Position numbers and translations under genes: made by a program. A stretch of 64,000 bases of DNA from Flavobacterium sp. GT3R68. GTDB taxonomy: Bacteria > Bacteroidota > Bacteroidia > Flavobacteriales > Flavobacteriaceae. The stretch is taken from assembly GCF_007109225.1 (NCBI RefSeq), contig NZ_VJZK01000001.1, positions 62,001 to 126,000 on the forward strand, written 5' to 3'. Positions 18,475 to 28,058 of the stretch are shown here, in pieces (within the stretch, counting starts at the first letter, position 1; each line of letters opens with the position of its first letter). The notes below the pieces were generated by a model. The model was not told the DNA's origin. It did not search any database and was given only the letters and a program-made list of their open reading frames with translations.

Positions 18475-18765
18475 TTATTTTGTTTCGTTATTTGTTTTAA
18501 CTCCCTCAACAAATATTTTTGCCGGTTTAAAAGCAGGAATGTTGTGTGCAGGAATTTTGATAGTCGTGTTTTTTGAGATATTTCTACCTGTTTTTTCGGC
18601 TCTAGTTTTGATAATAAAACTACCGAAACCTCTTAAATAAACATTGTCTCCAGTTTCCAAAGAGTTTTTTACCTCTTCCATGAATGTTTCTACTGTGGCT
18701 TGAACGTCTCCTTTTTCAAGACCTAATTTTTCTGAAATTTTCGCTACGATATCTGCTTTCGTCAT
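18475..18765 (-). CDS. HU-family DNA-binding protein
   Basis: Nucleoid protein of 96 residues from the ATG at 18765; a longer frame from 18810 runs through the promoter. The fold is shown by MTKADIVAKISEKLGL, the GDNVYLRGFGSF turn, and the arm segment KTGRNISKNTTIKIPA followed by PAFKPAK. It may be HU or an IHF-like subunit; the sequence does not decide. A promoter lies directly upstream. Confidence 0.93.
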   Translation of the reverse strand: MTKADIVAKISEKLGLEKGDVQATVETFMEEVKNSLETGDNVYLRGFGSFIIKTRAEKTGRNISKNTTIKIPAHNIPAFKPAKIFVEGVKTNNETK

Positions 18766-18807
18766 TTTCTTTCTTATTATATAATGTTGTACTATTTTTT
18801 GGGTCTG

Positions 18808-18839
18808 CAAATATATGCATTTAAAAAGTAATTAATCAA
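18808..18839 (-). promoter_or_regulatory. Promoter of the HU-family gene
   Basis: On the minus strand, TTG (18837-18839) and TATATTTG (18808-18815) are separated by 21 bases, matching the Bacteroidota consensus. Confidence 0.7.
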
Positions 18840-18898
18840 CCATAAACAATTAAAATTTAATCATATAAACTTTTACTTTTGCTGTCCAATATTTAATT

Positions 18899-19969
18899 AT
18901 GGATTTTTCTAACTTGTTAACCCGATGGTATTTACAAAATAAGCGTGATTTGCCGTGGCGAAATACGAAAAATCCATATCCGATTTGGCTCTCAGAAATT
19001 ATGCTGCAGCAAACGCGCGTCGCACAGGGACTGCCCTATTTTTTGTCTTTCACCGAAGCTTTTCCAACTGTTTTTGACCTGGCCAATGCCTCCGAAGAGC
19101 AGGTTTTGAAACTCTGGCAGGGATTAGGTTATTATTCCCGTGCCCGAAACCTTCATAAAACAGCACAATACGTTGCATTCGAACTTAATGGCATATTCCC
19201 CGATAATTATAACGACCTGCTGAAACTAAAAGGCATCGGCGAATATACCGCAGCTGCGATTGCCTCTTTCTCTTATGACGAAGCAGTTCCTGTAGTCGAC
19301 GGAAACGTGTTCCGGGTATTGTCCCGTTTTTTTGATATCGATACCGATATTGCTCAGGCTTCCGCCAAAAAGGAATTCGCCGCCCTGGCCTTCGAATTAA
19401 TGTTGAAAGACACCCGAGGCGGAGCCGAACTGAGCGAAGCTAATCCGGCACTGTTCAACCAGGCTATTATGGAATTTGGCGCGATGCAATGTGTCCCGAA
19501 AAATCCCAACTGCGATACTTGCGTGATGAACTCCGGCTGTGTGGCGTTGCAGAAAAATAAAATTCATTTACTTCCGTTAAAATCAAAAAAACCGAAAGTA
19601 AGAAAACGGTTTTTCAATTACCTAATTATTGAAGATGACGACAAAAAAGCACTCATCCAAAAACGAACTGACAAAGGAATCTGGCATAACTTATATGAAT
19701 TCCCATTAATCGAAACGGAAGAAGAGACGATTATTGAAGACCTCATTGAACCCATCCGAGACATGGTTTCGGAAAATGGAATCAGTTCGGTATCCGAATA
19801 TAACTTTAAAAGCCAGGTTCATAAACTGTCCCACCAGCACTTGCATATCAAATTCTGGAAAGTAAAAATAAACGGAACCATCAAAAATGGGATGGATTAT
19901 GAAACCTTAAAAAGCCATCCATTCCCGATTGTTATTTTTAATTTCATCGAAAATGATTTTTTGAAATAA
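18899..19969 (+). CDS. mutY: A/G-specific adenine glycosylase
   Basis: Removes adenine mispaired with 8-oxoguanine. 356 residues: LSEIMLQQTRV carries the catalytic Glu, the helix-hairpin-helix is LKGIGEYTAAAI, and the catalytic Asp is in VVDGNV. The iron-sulfur cluster cysteines C198, C205, C208 and C214 have the standard C-x6-C-x2-C-x5-C spacing. The C-terminal NUDIX-like domain ends in HKLSHQHLHIKFW. It starts the mutY-ssb-gldE-gldD run. A TACTTTTG box is at 18874-18881. Confidence 0.97.
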   Translation: MDFSNLLTRWYLQNKRDLPWRNTKNPYPIWLSEIMLQQTRVAQGLPYFLSFTEAFPTVFDLANASEEQVLKLWQGLGYYSRARNLHKTAQYVAFELNGIFPDNYNDLLKLKGIGEYTAAAIASFSYDEAVPVVDGNVFRVLSRFFDIDTDIAQASAKKEFAALAFELMLKDTRGGAELSEANPALFNQAIMEFGAMQCVPKNPNCDTCVMNSGCVALQKNKIHLLPLKSKKPKVRKRFFNYLIIEDDDKKALIQKRTDKGIWHNLYEFPLIETEEETIIEDLIEPIRDMVSENGISSVSEYNFKSQVHKLSHQHLHIKFWKVKINGTIKNGMDYETLKSHPFPIVIFNFIENDFLK

Positions 19970-20015
19970 CTCAAAAATAACGTACATTTGAGTTAAATCC
20001 TAAATCGAATATCAA

Positions 20016-20456
20016 ATGAGTGGTACCTTAAATAAAGTGATGCTGATTGGCTTTCTTGGAGATGATGTGAAGATGCATTATTTTGATGGCGGCAATTGCA
20101 TCGGACGATTTCCTTTGGCAACAAACGAGACTTATATCAATAAGACCACCAACGAAAAGATCAATACCACCGAATGGCATAATTTGGTCGTGCGGAACAA
20201 AGCCGCGGAGATTTGCGAAAAATATCTGGTGAAAGGAGACAAAATTTATGTTGAAGGAAGAATAAAATCCCGTCAATGGCAGGCAGAAGACGGCACTACA
20301 AAATACACGACCGAAATCCAGGTGACCGAATTCACTTTCCTGACCACTAAAAAAGATACCGAAGGAAATAAACCGCCGCCAACCTCTGAGCCCGCAAAAA
20401 ATACTAACTTTGACCCGCAAAATCCTTCTCTTCCTGAGAATGACCTTCCCTTCTAA
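20016..20456 (+). CDS. ssb: Single-stranded DNA-binding protein
   Basis: 146 residues with an OB fold (MSGTLNKVMLIGFLGDDV, TTEWHNLVVRNKAAEI, YVEGRIKSRQW), a Pro/Asn-rich linker and the acidic partner-binding tail ending ENDLPF. It lies 46 bases after mutY and 23 before gldE. Confidence 0.97.
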   Translation: MSGTLNKVMLIGFLGDDVKMHYFDGGNCIGRFPLATNETYINKTTNEKINTTEWHNLVVRNKAAEICEKYLVKGDKIYVEGRIKSRQWQAEDGTTKYTTEIQVTEFTFLTTKKDTEGNKPPPTSEPAKNTNFDPQNPSLPENDLPF

Positions 20457-20479
20457 ATGTTTAACTAATTCCATTAAAT

Positions 20480-21775
20480 TTGGACCCGGAACCTCCCAGT
20501 TTCTTCATCTCAGCACTGCACACCGATGTGGTAATCGGATTACCAGTAATGCTATTCCTGCTCGTTTGCGCAGCGCTGATTTCGGGCGCAGAAGTCGCTT
20601 TTTTCTCATTGACACCACAAGATCTTGAGGATTTAGATCGTAAGCATCAATCCAAATCCCAACTCATAAGGACATTGTTGGACAAACCCAAAAAACTATT
20701 GGCTACCTTAATCGTAGCCGGTAATTTCACCCACATCGGGATTATAATACTGTTCTTTTTTTTAAGCAAAAGATGGCATTTTGCGATTGCGGCGACCACA
20801 TTAAGATTTTTTGTCGAAATACTTGCAGTGGCTTTCCTGATTTTATTATTTGGAGAAGTTTTACCAAAAGTCTACGCCAGCAGAAACATCGTCCGTTTTG
20901 CTAAATTCATAGCTAAACCATTGGCCATACTGAACCAGTTACTTTCTCCGATTAGTCTGCCCATGCGATCTGCAACCATTTTTTTACACGAAAAACTGGG
21001 GCGTCAAAAATCTAAATTCTCCGTCAATCATCTCTCGCAGGCATTGGAACTCACCTCGTCAGAAGGAACCTCACCAGAAGAACAAAAATTACTGGAAGGC
21101 ATTGTTTCTTTCGGAAATACCGACACGAAGCAGGTTATGAGCCCAAGAATTGATATTTTTGCATTAGAAATCGACGAAGCTTTCGATGAGATCATGCCAA
21201 AAATCATTGAAAATGGCTTTTCGAGAATTCCGGTTTTCCGGGACAGTATTGACCAAATAGAAGGCGTTTTGTTTGTGAAGGATTTAATTCCCCACATTGA
21301 CAAAAAGGATTTTAATTGGGTCACTTTGCTCAGGCCTCCTTTTTTTGTGCCCGAAAGCAAAAAACTGGACAATTTGCTGAAGGATTTTCAAAGCATGAAA
21401 AACCATCTGGCGATTGTAGTGGATGAATATGGGGGAACTTCGGGACTTGTCTCTCTGGAAGATGTCATCGAAGAGATTGTGGGCGATATCAGTGATGAAT
21501 TTGACGCGGACGATATCGGATTTTCGAAGATCAATGATAAAAATTTCCTTTTTGAAGGCAAAACCAACCTGAAGGATTTCTATCGATTGGTCGAAGTAGA
21601 CACTGCCCTTTTTGAATCAAGCAAAGGAGAAGCCGAAACATTGGGCGGATTTATTTTGGAAATATTAGGTAATTTTCCAAAAAAAGGACAGAAGATAAAT
21701 TTCAGCAACTGCTTGTTTTCAATTGAAGCAGTCGATAAAAAACGAATTAAGCAAATTAAAATAACTATTGAATAA
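20480..21775 (+). CDS. gldE: Gliding motility-associated protein GldE, CNNM/CorC type
   Basis: 431 residues from a TTG start. Transmembrane segments in residues 10-180 form a DUF21/CNNM domain (SGAEVAFFSLTPQDL, FGEVLPKVYASRN). Two CBS domains follow (MSPRIDIFALE, NGFSRIPVFRDS, VVDEYGGTSGLVSLEDV), and a CorC_HlyC C-terminal domain. In F. johnsoniae gldE lies beside gldD and supports gliding, probably through assembly of the motor or type IX machinery. No ATG is available nearby; the TTG start keeps the MDPEP opening. Confidence 0.92.
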   Translation: MDPEPPSFFISALHTDVVIGLPVMLFLLVCAALISGAEVAFFSLTPQDLEDLDRKHQSKSQLIRTLLDKPKKLLATLIVAGNFTHIGIIILFFFLSKRWHFAIAATTLRFFVEILAVAFLILLFGEVLPKVYASRNIVRFAKFIAKPLAILNQLLSPISLPMRSATIFLHEKLGRQKSKFSVNHLSQALELTSSEGTSPEEQKLLEGIVSFGNTDTKQVMSPRIDIFALEIDEAFDEIMPKIIENGFSRIPVFRDSIDQIEGVLFVKDLIPHIDKKDFNWVTLLRPPFFVPESKKLDNLLKDFQSMKNHLAIVVDEYGGTSGLVSLEDVIEEIVGDISDEFDADDIGFSKINDKNFLFEGKTNLKDFYRLVEVDTALFESSKGEAETLGGFILEILGNFPKKGQKINFSNCLFSIEAVDKKRIKQIKITIE

Positions 21776-21782
21776 CCAGACA

Positions 21783-22346
21783 ATGCTCCAAAAAATAATA
21801 TCCTTTTCATTGGCCATATCGGCATGTTTTACTCTTTTCAGCTGTAAGGACGATGTGGTACCAAAACCATCGAGTTACCTCCGATTGGATTATCCGGTGG
21901 CAGAATATGCCCATTTTGAAAATGCGTGCCCATTTACGTTTGACATTAATTCGAATGCGGTCATCAAACAAAAAGGCGACTGTAATTTTGAAATCAATTA
22001 TCCTAAAATGAAAGCGACGGTATATCTGACGTACAAACCGGTAAATAACAATATCAATATCTTGCTCCGCGATGCTCAGAAGCTTACCTATGAACATGTA
22101 ATCAAGGCGGACGATATCCTTGAACAACCGTACTTGAATCCCGATAAAAAGGTATACGGAATGTTTTATCAGGTGGGCGGAAACGCCGCTACCAATACGC
22201 AGTTTTACGTGACCGACAGCGTAAAACATTTTGTTGCGGGTTCAGTGTATTTTTATGCCAAGCCTAATTATGATTCGATTATGCCGGCAGCCAGTTATCT
22301 GAAGAATGACATGCAGAACCTGATGGAAAGTTTAAAATGGAAATAA
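21783..22346 (+). CDS. gldD: Gliding motility lipoprotein GldD
   Basis: 187 residues from the ATG at 21783, with a lipoprotein signal (LAISACFTLFSC) and conserved GldD features PKPSSYLRLDYP, FEINYPKMKATVYLTY and SVYFYAKPNYDS. GldD is required for gliding and type IX secretion in F. johnsoniae. It follows gldE by seven bases and ends the operon at a terminator. Confidence 0.95.
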   Translation: MLQKIISFSLAISACFTLFSCKDDVVPKPSSYLRLDYPVAEYAHFENACPFTFDINSNAVIKQKGDCNFEINYPKMKATVYLTYKPVNNNINILLRDAQKLTYEHVIKADDILEQPYLNPDKKVYGMFYQVGGNAATNTQFYVTDSVKHFVAGSVYFYAKPNYDSIMPAASYLKNDMQNLMESLKWK

Positions 22347-22375
22347 AAAAAGGAGCTGAATTGAGCTCCTTTTTT
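22346..22375. terminator. Bidirectional terminator after gldD
   Basis: GGAGCT/AGCTCC stem around GAATTG, with A- and T-runs, between convergent genes. Confidence 0.85.
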
Positions 22376-22395
22376 ATAATGGAAATACCAAATTA

Positions 22396-22926
22396 TTACA
22401 TGGTAATTGCTTTTTTCTCGTCCGCTGAACACTGCTTTTTTGCTGCACAACATCCTGATTTTGCTTCAGTACTCGCTTTGCCTTTCTTTTTAGCAGCTGT
22501 TTCCTTTTTTTCTTTTTCCTGATCTTGTGAAAAGACCATCGCCTGACTTCCGGAAGATTTCAGATTGGATACCTTATAGGTTTTCCCGTCAGCAGTTGCT
22601 TCTACGGTTTCTACCAATTTTTCAGGAGTCTGTTTCGTGGCATCAAATTCTACGGTAGCCGTTTTTTTATCAAAATCTACAGTAGCACTTTGAACACCGT
22701 CCATCGCAGCAAGTTCTTTCTCTATGGTTTTGGCGCATCCCATAGAGCAGGTCATTCCTTCAATACTGAAAGTGGCGGTTTCCGGTTTTACAGCAGGAGT
22801 CACTTCTTTTGGAGTTTCAGCAACCTCAGTTGAAGTTTCTGATTTTGACTCGGCAGCAGTTTCTTTACAACTGATAAACAGGAAGCTACTTAAAGCTAAA
22901 GCCAAAAATGGTTTGGTAAAGTTCAT
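22396..22926 (-). CDS. Heavy-metal-associated (HMA) domain lipoprotein
   Basis: 176 residues from the ATG at 22926, with a lipobox (SSFLFISC). An HMA fold covers about residues 47-115: the metal-binding loop is GMTCSMGCAKTIEKEL, a C-x3-C variant of the usual C-x2-C, and GVQSATVDFDKKTATVEFD follows. The C-terminus is a Lys-rich linker with a Cys-rich end (GCCAAKKQC) that could add metal ligands. Copper or another soft metal in the periplasm is inferred. A 10-bp palindrome precedes it. Confidence 0.85.
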   Translation of the reverse strand: MNFTKPFLALALSSFLFISCKETAAESKSETSTEVAETPKEVTPAVKPETATFSIEGMTCSMGCAKTIEKELAAMDGVQSATVDFDKKTATVEFDATKQTPEKLVETVEATADGKTYKVSNLKSSGSQAMVFSQDQEKEKKETAAKKKGKASTEAKSGCCAAKKQCSADEKKAITM

Positions 22927-22954
22927 AATAATCAATTTAGATTTATATATAGGG

Positions 22955-22979
22955 CAAACACTTAATTTATAAGTGTTTG
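22955..22979. promoter_or_regulatory. Palindromic operator candidate before the HMA lipoprotein gene
   Basis: CAAACACTTA and TAAGTGTTTG form a perfect 10-bp inverted repeat with a 5-base spacer, about 29 bases upstream of the minus-strand start and 72 bases from the divergent transporter gene. Confidence 0.5.
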
Positions 22980-23050
22980 CAAAAATAACAAAAAAAAGAA
23001 AGGGGTAATTCATAAAATTATTACAATTTTGATGTGCAAAAAAAACAGCT

Positions 23051-23917
23051 ATGAGCGCACAAAGATTAAAATGGGGGTTACTGATTATTTTAGCCCTCAT
23101 TTGGGGAAGTTCCTTTATCCTGATAAAAAGAGGGCTCGTAGCATTAACACCGTTTCAGTTGGGATCTTTGCGGATTGTTTTCGCTGCGGTTTTTCTGTTG
23201 GTCATTGGTTTAAAAAGCCTCACGCTAATTCCTTTAGGAAAATGGAAATTTATTATTCTGACTGCGCTATGCGGGACTTTTCTGCCGGTTTATCTGTTTT
23301 CATTTGCACAGACGGAAATTAATAGCTCCGTAAGTGCTATTCTTAATTCATTGACACCGCTTTACACACTGCTTTTAGGCGCTTTCGTATTCGGATTGAC
23401 CTTTGCGCGTCGGCAGTTTTTCGGCGTCGTTATCGGCCTTATTGGTTGCATGTTGCTTATTTTTAACGGCGCCATCAACAATCCGGGACAGAATTACTAT
23501 TATGCCATTTTAGTCGTAATTGCATCCATTTGCTATGCGCTGAATGTGAACCTGATTAAAAAACACTTGTCCGACCTGAGTCCGTTGAGTATAACTACGG
23601 GTAATTTTGCTGTGTTGCTTATTCCCGCTTTGGTTGTCCTTTCCTTTACCGATTTTTTTTCCATGGCAGCGCAACCGGAAGTACAACATTCCGTTTGGTT
23701 TATCTTAATTTTGGGAGTGGTAGGGACCGGTATCGCGAACATCATCTTCTTTAAATTGATTCAGATGTCCTCCCCCATTTTTGCCTCGTCGGTCACTTAT
23801 CTGATTCCGATTGTGGCGTTCTTTTGGGGATTGGTGGACAACGAATCCTTAACGCTGGTTCAGTTTTTCGGTGCTTTTATCATATTGTTTGGCGTTTACT
23901 TATCGGCAAAAAAATAA
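23051..23917 (+). CDS. DMT-superfamily (EamA) transporter
   Basis: 288 residues with ten predicted membrane helices in two EamA repeats (LALIWGSSFILIKRG at the N-terminus; SICYALNVNLIKKHL opening the second half). Substrate cannot be told from sequence; members export metabolites or amino acids. It diverges from the HMA gene and is closed by a terminator. Confidence 0.88.
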   Translation: MSAQRLKWGLLIILALIWGSSFILIKRGLVALTPFQLGSLRIVFAAVFLLVIGLKSLTLIPLGKWKFIILTALCGTFLPVYLFSFAQTEINSSVSAILNSLTPLYTLLLGAFVFGLTFARRQFFGVVIGLIGCMLLIFNGAINNPGQNYYYAILVVIASICYALNVNLIKKHLSDLSPLSITTGNFAVLLIPALVVLSFTDFFSMAAQPEVQHSVWFILILGVVGTGIANIIFFKLIQMSSPIFASSVTYLIPIVAFFWGLVDNESLTLVQFFGAFIILFGVYLSAKK

Positions 23918-23946
23918 AAAAGGCCATCTTTTCAGATGGCCTTTTT
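23916..23946. terminator. Bidirectional terminator
   Basis: AAGGCCATCT/AGATGGCCTT stem with a TTTC loop and T-run, between convergent genes. Confidence 0.85.
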
Positions 23947-23966
23947 GCATATAGGTTTCGATGTGA

Positions 23967-26015
23967 TTAAAGGAAATCGATATCGTTTACTCCTTCGTTG
24001 ATTTTTACTTCAGAGATTTTAAAGTCCAGTTCCATTCCTTGATTGATTACCATGCCGAAAGGTATTTTAACTCCTTTTATTTCTTTATAATCAGAATAAT
24101 TGGTAGTCACAGTCATTTTCTTATCTCCTTTTTCAACCAATTTTGTTTCCGAAACTTTCAACCCTGATTTCACATCGTAGAATATAGTTGATTTACCATT
24201 TTTGATGATGTACGCATCACTTCCGTTGATAGACTCGATTCCGTCAAGAACCAAATCCGTTTTCTTCAACATAAGCAATTCTTCGAATGTCGTAGCAGAT
24301 GCTTTTCTCTCGATATATTCTTCAGGAGTCAAATCTTTTCTTTGTCCTTGTTGCACAGAATAACCGATTTTATCATTCACAACTTGCTTCGACAATTCGC
24401 CCATTCCTTCCATTTCGATTTTCACTAAAGCTTTCCCTTTAAAGTCCTTTTTAGCAGTAAATTTTATAGGCATTGGTGCTTGTGGGATGGTAGCTGAACC
24501 CGTCATAAAGATCGTTTTCACAGCCGCAACCGCTTTAGCACCACCAATTGCAGTGATATAATTGTCTAAAACAGTTTTCACGGTAACTCCGGCGGGAGCC
24601 TCTTTTTTCATTACCGGTTTGGCAACAGGATTACCAAATTTGTCGAAATAGAACATTGGGATTTTTAGTTTTTCCAAACCTGGAATCACTTCGCTTCCTT
24701 TACCTACAATTACTACTCTGATATTGTCAGCAAGGAAATATTTATTGGCTACAGCCATAACGTCCTCAGCAGTTACTGCCTCGATGTTTTTGATGTAGTT
24801 TTCGTAGAAATCTTCAGGAAGGCCCTGCGTTCTGATTCTTAATGCATAACCCGCAACCGTTTGTGGTTTCTCAATTTGCATTACAAATTTTCCAATGTAA
24901 CCTGCCTTAACATTGTTCAATACTTCAGCAGATACTTTTTCAGTTCTGATTTTTTTGATTTCATTGAAAAATTCAACTACTGCACTATCAGTAACCGCAT
25001 TTCTTACTTGCGTAGAAGCTCTGAAAGCAGAAACATATTTGCTTCCGCTAATGCCTGAACGGGCACCATATGTCCAACCGTGCGCCTCACGCAAATTCAT
25101 GTTCAGGTAACTGTTGAAGTCACCTCCCAAAATTTGGTTCGCAACAATAGCGGCAAAATATTCTTTGTCATTCATTTTCAGATTCACCGTATTCTGCAAA
25201 GCAATTTCGGATTGAACCGCGTTTGGCATATCAATAAAGTTGATTTGCGCATATTGAACGTTCTTTGGCTCAGCATACTCCAGACTTGGAGCAGTCGCTT
25301 TTTTCCATGATCCAAAAAGTTTGGTCACCGCTTTTTTAGTGTCTTTGAATTTAACGTCTCCAATGATAATTAAATACGCATTCGCAGGAACAAAATTCGT
25401 GTGATAGTTGTTGATTACATCTTCAAGGGTAACGTTTTTAATGGTCTCTTCGCTCAGGTATTCCCCAAAAGGATGGTTCTTCCCGAAAGCCAACACGCTT
25501 TGAACGCGCGAAGCTACAGCAGCCACATTTTTTTCATCTGTTTTTAAACGCTCTATTAATTTGTCTCTTTCCTTGTCGAATTCAGCTTGCGTGAAATTTG
25601 GATTCAAGGCACCTTCTGCCATTAATTCCAGAATTCTTCCTGAATATTTAGACAAACTGTTTGCTGAAGCTCCGGCAGAGTTAAAGGTGATGTCAGCACC
25701 TAAGAAGTCAATTTCCTCATTGAAGACATCTTTTGAAATGGTAGCACTTCCTTTTCCAATTAAGCTGCTGGTCAGATTGTCCACTCCTTTTTTAGATCCT
25801 TCCAAACCTGGCGTATTGTCAATGGTCAGATTAAAAGAAACCCTAGGAAGTTTATGGTTCTCCACTACGAGAACCTTGAGTCCGTTAGGTAAAGTAAAAG
25901 TTGCTGGTTTTTTAATATTAATAGCTGGTGATGGACCAGGTTTTGGCTGAGTTCTGTCTTGTGCTTGCATAATTACTGTTATAAACAAGCTTAATACTAT
26001 AAGTGTTTTTTTCAT
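23967..26015 (-). CDS. M16-family protein, non-catalytic partner type
   Basis: 682 residues with a signal peptide (LIVLSLFITVIMQAQ). Two M16 domains occupy about residues 35-460 (TLPNGLKVLVVENHKLPRVS, and LNMNLREAHGWTYGARSG with the Arg/Tyr pair). The zinc motif HxxEH is missing: the equivalent position reads GVDNLTSSLIGKG. A C-terminal domain of about 200 residues resembles outer-membrane lipoprotein-sorting folds. With its neighbour nine bases upstream it should form a heterodimeric zinc protease in the periplasm. Confidence 0.88.
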   Translation of the reverse strand: MKKTLIVLSLFITVIMQAQDRTQPKPGPSPAINIKKPATFTLPNGLKVLVVENHKLPRVSFNLTIDNTPGLEGSKKGVDNLTSSLIGKGSATISKDVFNEEIDFLGADITFNSAGASANSLSKYSGRILELMAEGALNPNFTQAEFDKERDKLIERLKTDEKNVAAVASRVQSVLAFGKNHPFGEYLSEETIKNVTLEDVINNYHTNFVPANAYLIIIGDVKFKDTKKAVTKLFGSWKKATAPSLEYAEPKNVQYAQINFIDMPNAVQSEIALQNTVNLKMNDKEYFAAIVANQILGGDFNSYLNMNLREAHGWTYGARSGISGSKYVSAFRASTQVRNAVTDSAVVEFFNEIKKIRTEKVSAEVLNNVKAGYIGKFVMQIEKPQTVAGYALRIRTQGLPEDFYENYIKNIEAVTAEDVMAVANKYFLADNIRVVIVGKGSEVIPGLEKLKIPMFYFDKFGNPVAKPVMKKEAPAGVTVKTVLDNYITAIGGAKAVAAVKTIFMTGSATIPQAPMPIKFTAKKDFKGKALVKIEMEGMGELSKQVVNDKIGYSVQQGQRKDLTPEEYIERKASATTFEELLMLKKTDLVLDGIESINGSDAYIIKNGKSTIFYDVKSGLKVSETKLVEKGDKKMTVTTNYSDYKEIKGVKIPFGMVINQGMELDFKISEVKINEGVNDIDFL

Positions 26016-26024
26016 GAGGATATC

Positions 26025-27353
26025 TTAGTTTTGAGCTTTGTCTTTTGATGGAACATAATCCAAAATCAATCGTTGGTTTGGATTTAAATATTTCTTGGCA
26101 ACATCTCTGATTTCTTGAGCTGTGATAGAACGGTACATTTCAATTTCAGTATTGATCAAATTTATATCCCCGTATAATAAATAATAAGAAGCTAAGTTTT
26201 CGGCAATACCTTCAACGTTGGCATTTCCGTTTACATAATTGTTTTCGTATTTGTTTTTCAGTTTTTGCATTTCATTGTCTGAAAGCAACTCGTTCTGGAT
26301 TTTAACAATTTCTTCATCTATTTCTTTAACGATAGCTTCAGAAGTATTGTCTCCCTGCGGCATTCCGTAAAGGATATACATTCCGTAATCTTCCTGGCTG
26401 TAGCTGAAAGCTCCAATCTGTAACGCCATTTTCTTGTCTTCTACGATTTTTTTGTACAATCTTGAACTTTTTCCGTCGCTTAAGATCGTCGAAATCATAT
26501 CCAGAACCCGGGCATCACGTGTTTTCATTGATGGGGTTCTGTACGAAGCTACCACCATTGGTTTCTGGATGTTCGGATCTTGGTATGTTGCTCTTATCGT
26601 TTGGGTAATCGGCGCTTCAACAAAAGTTTTTCTGTCGATGTCCGCTCCTCTCGGGATAGCCCCAAAATATTTCTGAACCCATTCTTTAGTTTTGGCAATG
26701 TCATTCAAATCCCCTGCCACTACAAGAACGGCATTGTTAGGAACATAGAATTTTTTGTTGAATGCCTGGAATTCTTCCAGTTTTGAAGCATCCAGATGCT
26801 CCATAGATCCGATGGTTGCCCAACGGTACGGGTGATTCACAAACATATTTTTCTTTACTTCGGCAATTAGGCTTCCGTAAGGCTGGTTGTCAACACGTAG
26901 ACGTTTCTCTTCTTTTACCACCTCATTTTGGGTATCCACACCAATTTGGTTAATTACCGGATGCATTAATCTTTCTGATTCCATCCATAATCCCAATTCT
27001 AAATTGTTAGAAGGGAAAACTTCATAGTAATAGGTTCTGTCATCAGAAGTGTTCGCGTTGTTGATTCCTCCGTTTGAAGTAACGATTTTGAACCATTCGC
27101 CACGTTTGATATTGGCAGTTCCTTCAAACAATAAATGTTCGAAAAAGTGCGCGAATCCAGTACGTTCCGGGTTTTCGTCCTTAGATCCTACGTGATACAT
27201 TACTGATGTGATTACGACAGGAGCCGAGGCATCGTTATGCAAGATAACATGCATCCCGTTGTCTAAATTGTACTCTTCAAAAGCTACTTTTTGCGCTGAT
27301 GCGGTACCGCCGAGCATAATCATAGAACTTAAAGCCATTAATGAATTTTTCAT
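26025..27353 (-). CDS. M16-family zinc protease, catalytic subunit
   Basis: 442 residues with a signal peptide (MALSSMIMLGGTASAQ). The zinc-binding HxxEH is intact in HFFEHLLFEG, with the downstream Glu in the E-rich NEVVKEEKRLR segment. LDNGMHVILH is the standard first strand. It is transcribed first in a two-gene operon with the non-catalytic partner. Substrates unknown; peptides from secretion or signal-peptide clearance are plausible. Confidence 0.9.
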   Translation of the reverse strand: MKNSLMALSSMIMLGGTASAQKVAFEEYNLDNGMHVILHNDASAPVVITSVMYHVGSKDENPERTGFAHFFEHLLFEGTANIKRGEWFKIVTSNGGINNANTSDDRTYYYEVFPSNNLELGLWMESERLMHPVINQIGVDTQNEVVKEEKRLRVDNQPYGSLIAEVKKNMFVNHPYRWATIGSMEHLDASKLEEFQAFNKKFYVPNNAVLVVAGDLNDIAKTKEWVQKYFGAIPRGADIDRKTFVEAPITQTIRATYQDPNIQKPMVVASYRTPSMKTRDARVLDMISTILSDGKSSRLYKKIVEDKKMALQIGAFSYSQEDYGMYILYGMPQGDNTSEAIVKEIDEEIVKIQNELLSDNEMQKLKNKYENNYVNGNANVEGIAENLASYYLLYGDINLINTEIEMYRSITAQEIRDVAKKYLNPNQRLILDYVPSKDKAQN

Positions 27354-27555
27354 AAAAGATTAATAATTTGGTTGATTGAAACGAATTGGTAGTGCAATTT
27401 TGTTTTTTGTTACGTCAAAAATACTTTTTTTTCGCAATATATTATTTGACTATCCTAATTTAAAGCGAATTTAACGATTATTAGCTTGATTAATACTGTT
27501 AAAAAATAATTTAAAGGACTGATTACCAATAAAACTATTTTTTTTGCAGAAGTGA

Positions 27556-27585
27556 TTGCACAATAAATTTTAAGTTGTATATTTG
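27556..27585 (+). promoter_or_regulatory. Promoter of rplU-rpmA
   Basis: TTG at 27556-27558 and TATATTTG at 27578-27585, 19 bases apart, 31 bases before the start codon. Confidence 0.8.
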
Positions 27586-27616
27586 CATCCTTAAAAATTA
27601 ACTAAACATCATTGTT

Positions 27617-28036
27617 ATGTACGCAATCGTAGAGATAGCAGGGCAACAATTTAAAGTAAGCAAAGACTTAAAGGTTTACGTTAATCGTTTGACAAATGAA
27701 GAAGGTTCGAAAATTTCTTTCGCCAAAGTTCTTTTGTTAGATGATAACGGTACAATCACTTTAGGCGCCCCAGCTATAGAAGGTGCTTCAGTAGAAGCCA
27801 AAGTGTTACAACACTTAAAAGGAGATAAAGTAATCATTTTCAAAAAGAAAAGAAGAAAAGGTTACAAAAAGAGAAACGGACACCGTCAGTATCTTACTCA
27901 AATTGTAATTGAAGGAATCAGCGCGACTGGTACAACTAAAAAGACTGCTGCAAAAAAAGAAGCTGTTGAAGTTACTGCTGATGTAGAAGCTCCAAAGAAA
28001 AAAGCTCCTAAAAAAGCAGAAACAACACAAGAATAA
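27617..28036 (+). CDS. rplU: 50S ribosomal protein L21
   Basis: bL21 of 139 residues: YAIVEIAGQQFKVSKD at the N-terminus and the RNA-binding FKKKRRKGYKKRNGHRQ stretch. The core ends near residue 103; an extra tail of about 35 residues rich in Lys, Ala and Glu follows, a Bacteroidota-type extension. Operon with rpmA, 22 bases on. Confidence 0.97.
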   Translation: MYAIVEIAGQQFKVSKDLKVYVNRLTNEEGSKISFAKVLLLDDNGTITLGAPAIEGASVEAKVLQHLKGDKVIIFKKKRRKGYKKRNGHRQYLTQIVIEGISATGTTKKTAAKKEAVEVTADVEAPKKKAPKKAETTQE

Positions 28037-28058
28037 TAACATTATAAACTAATACGTC

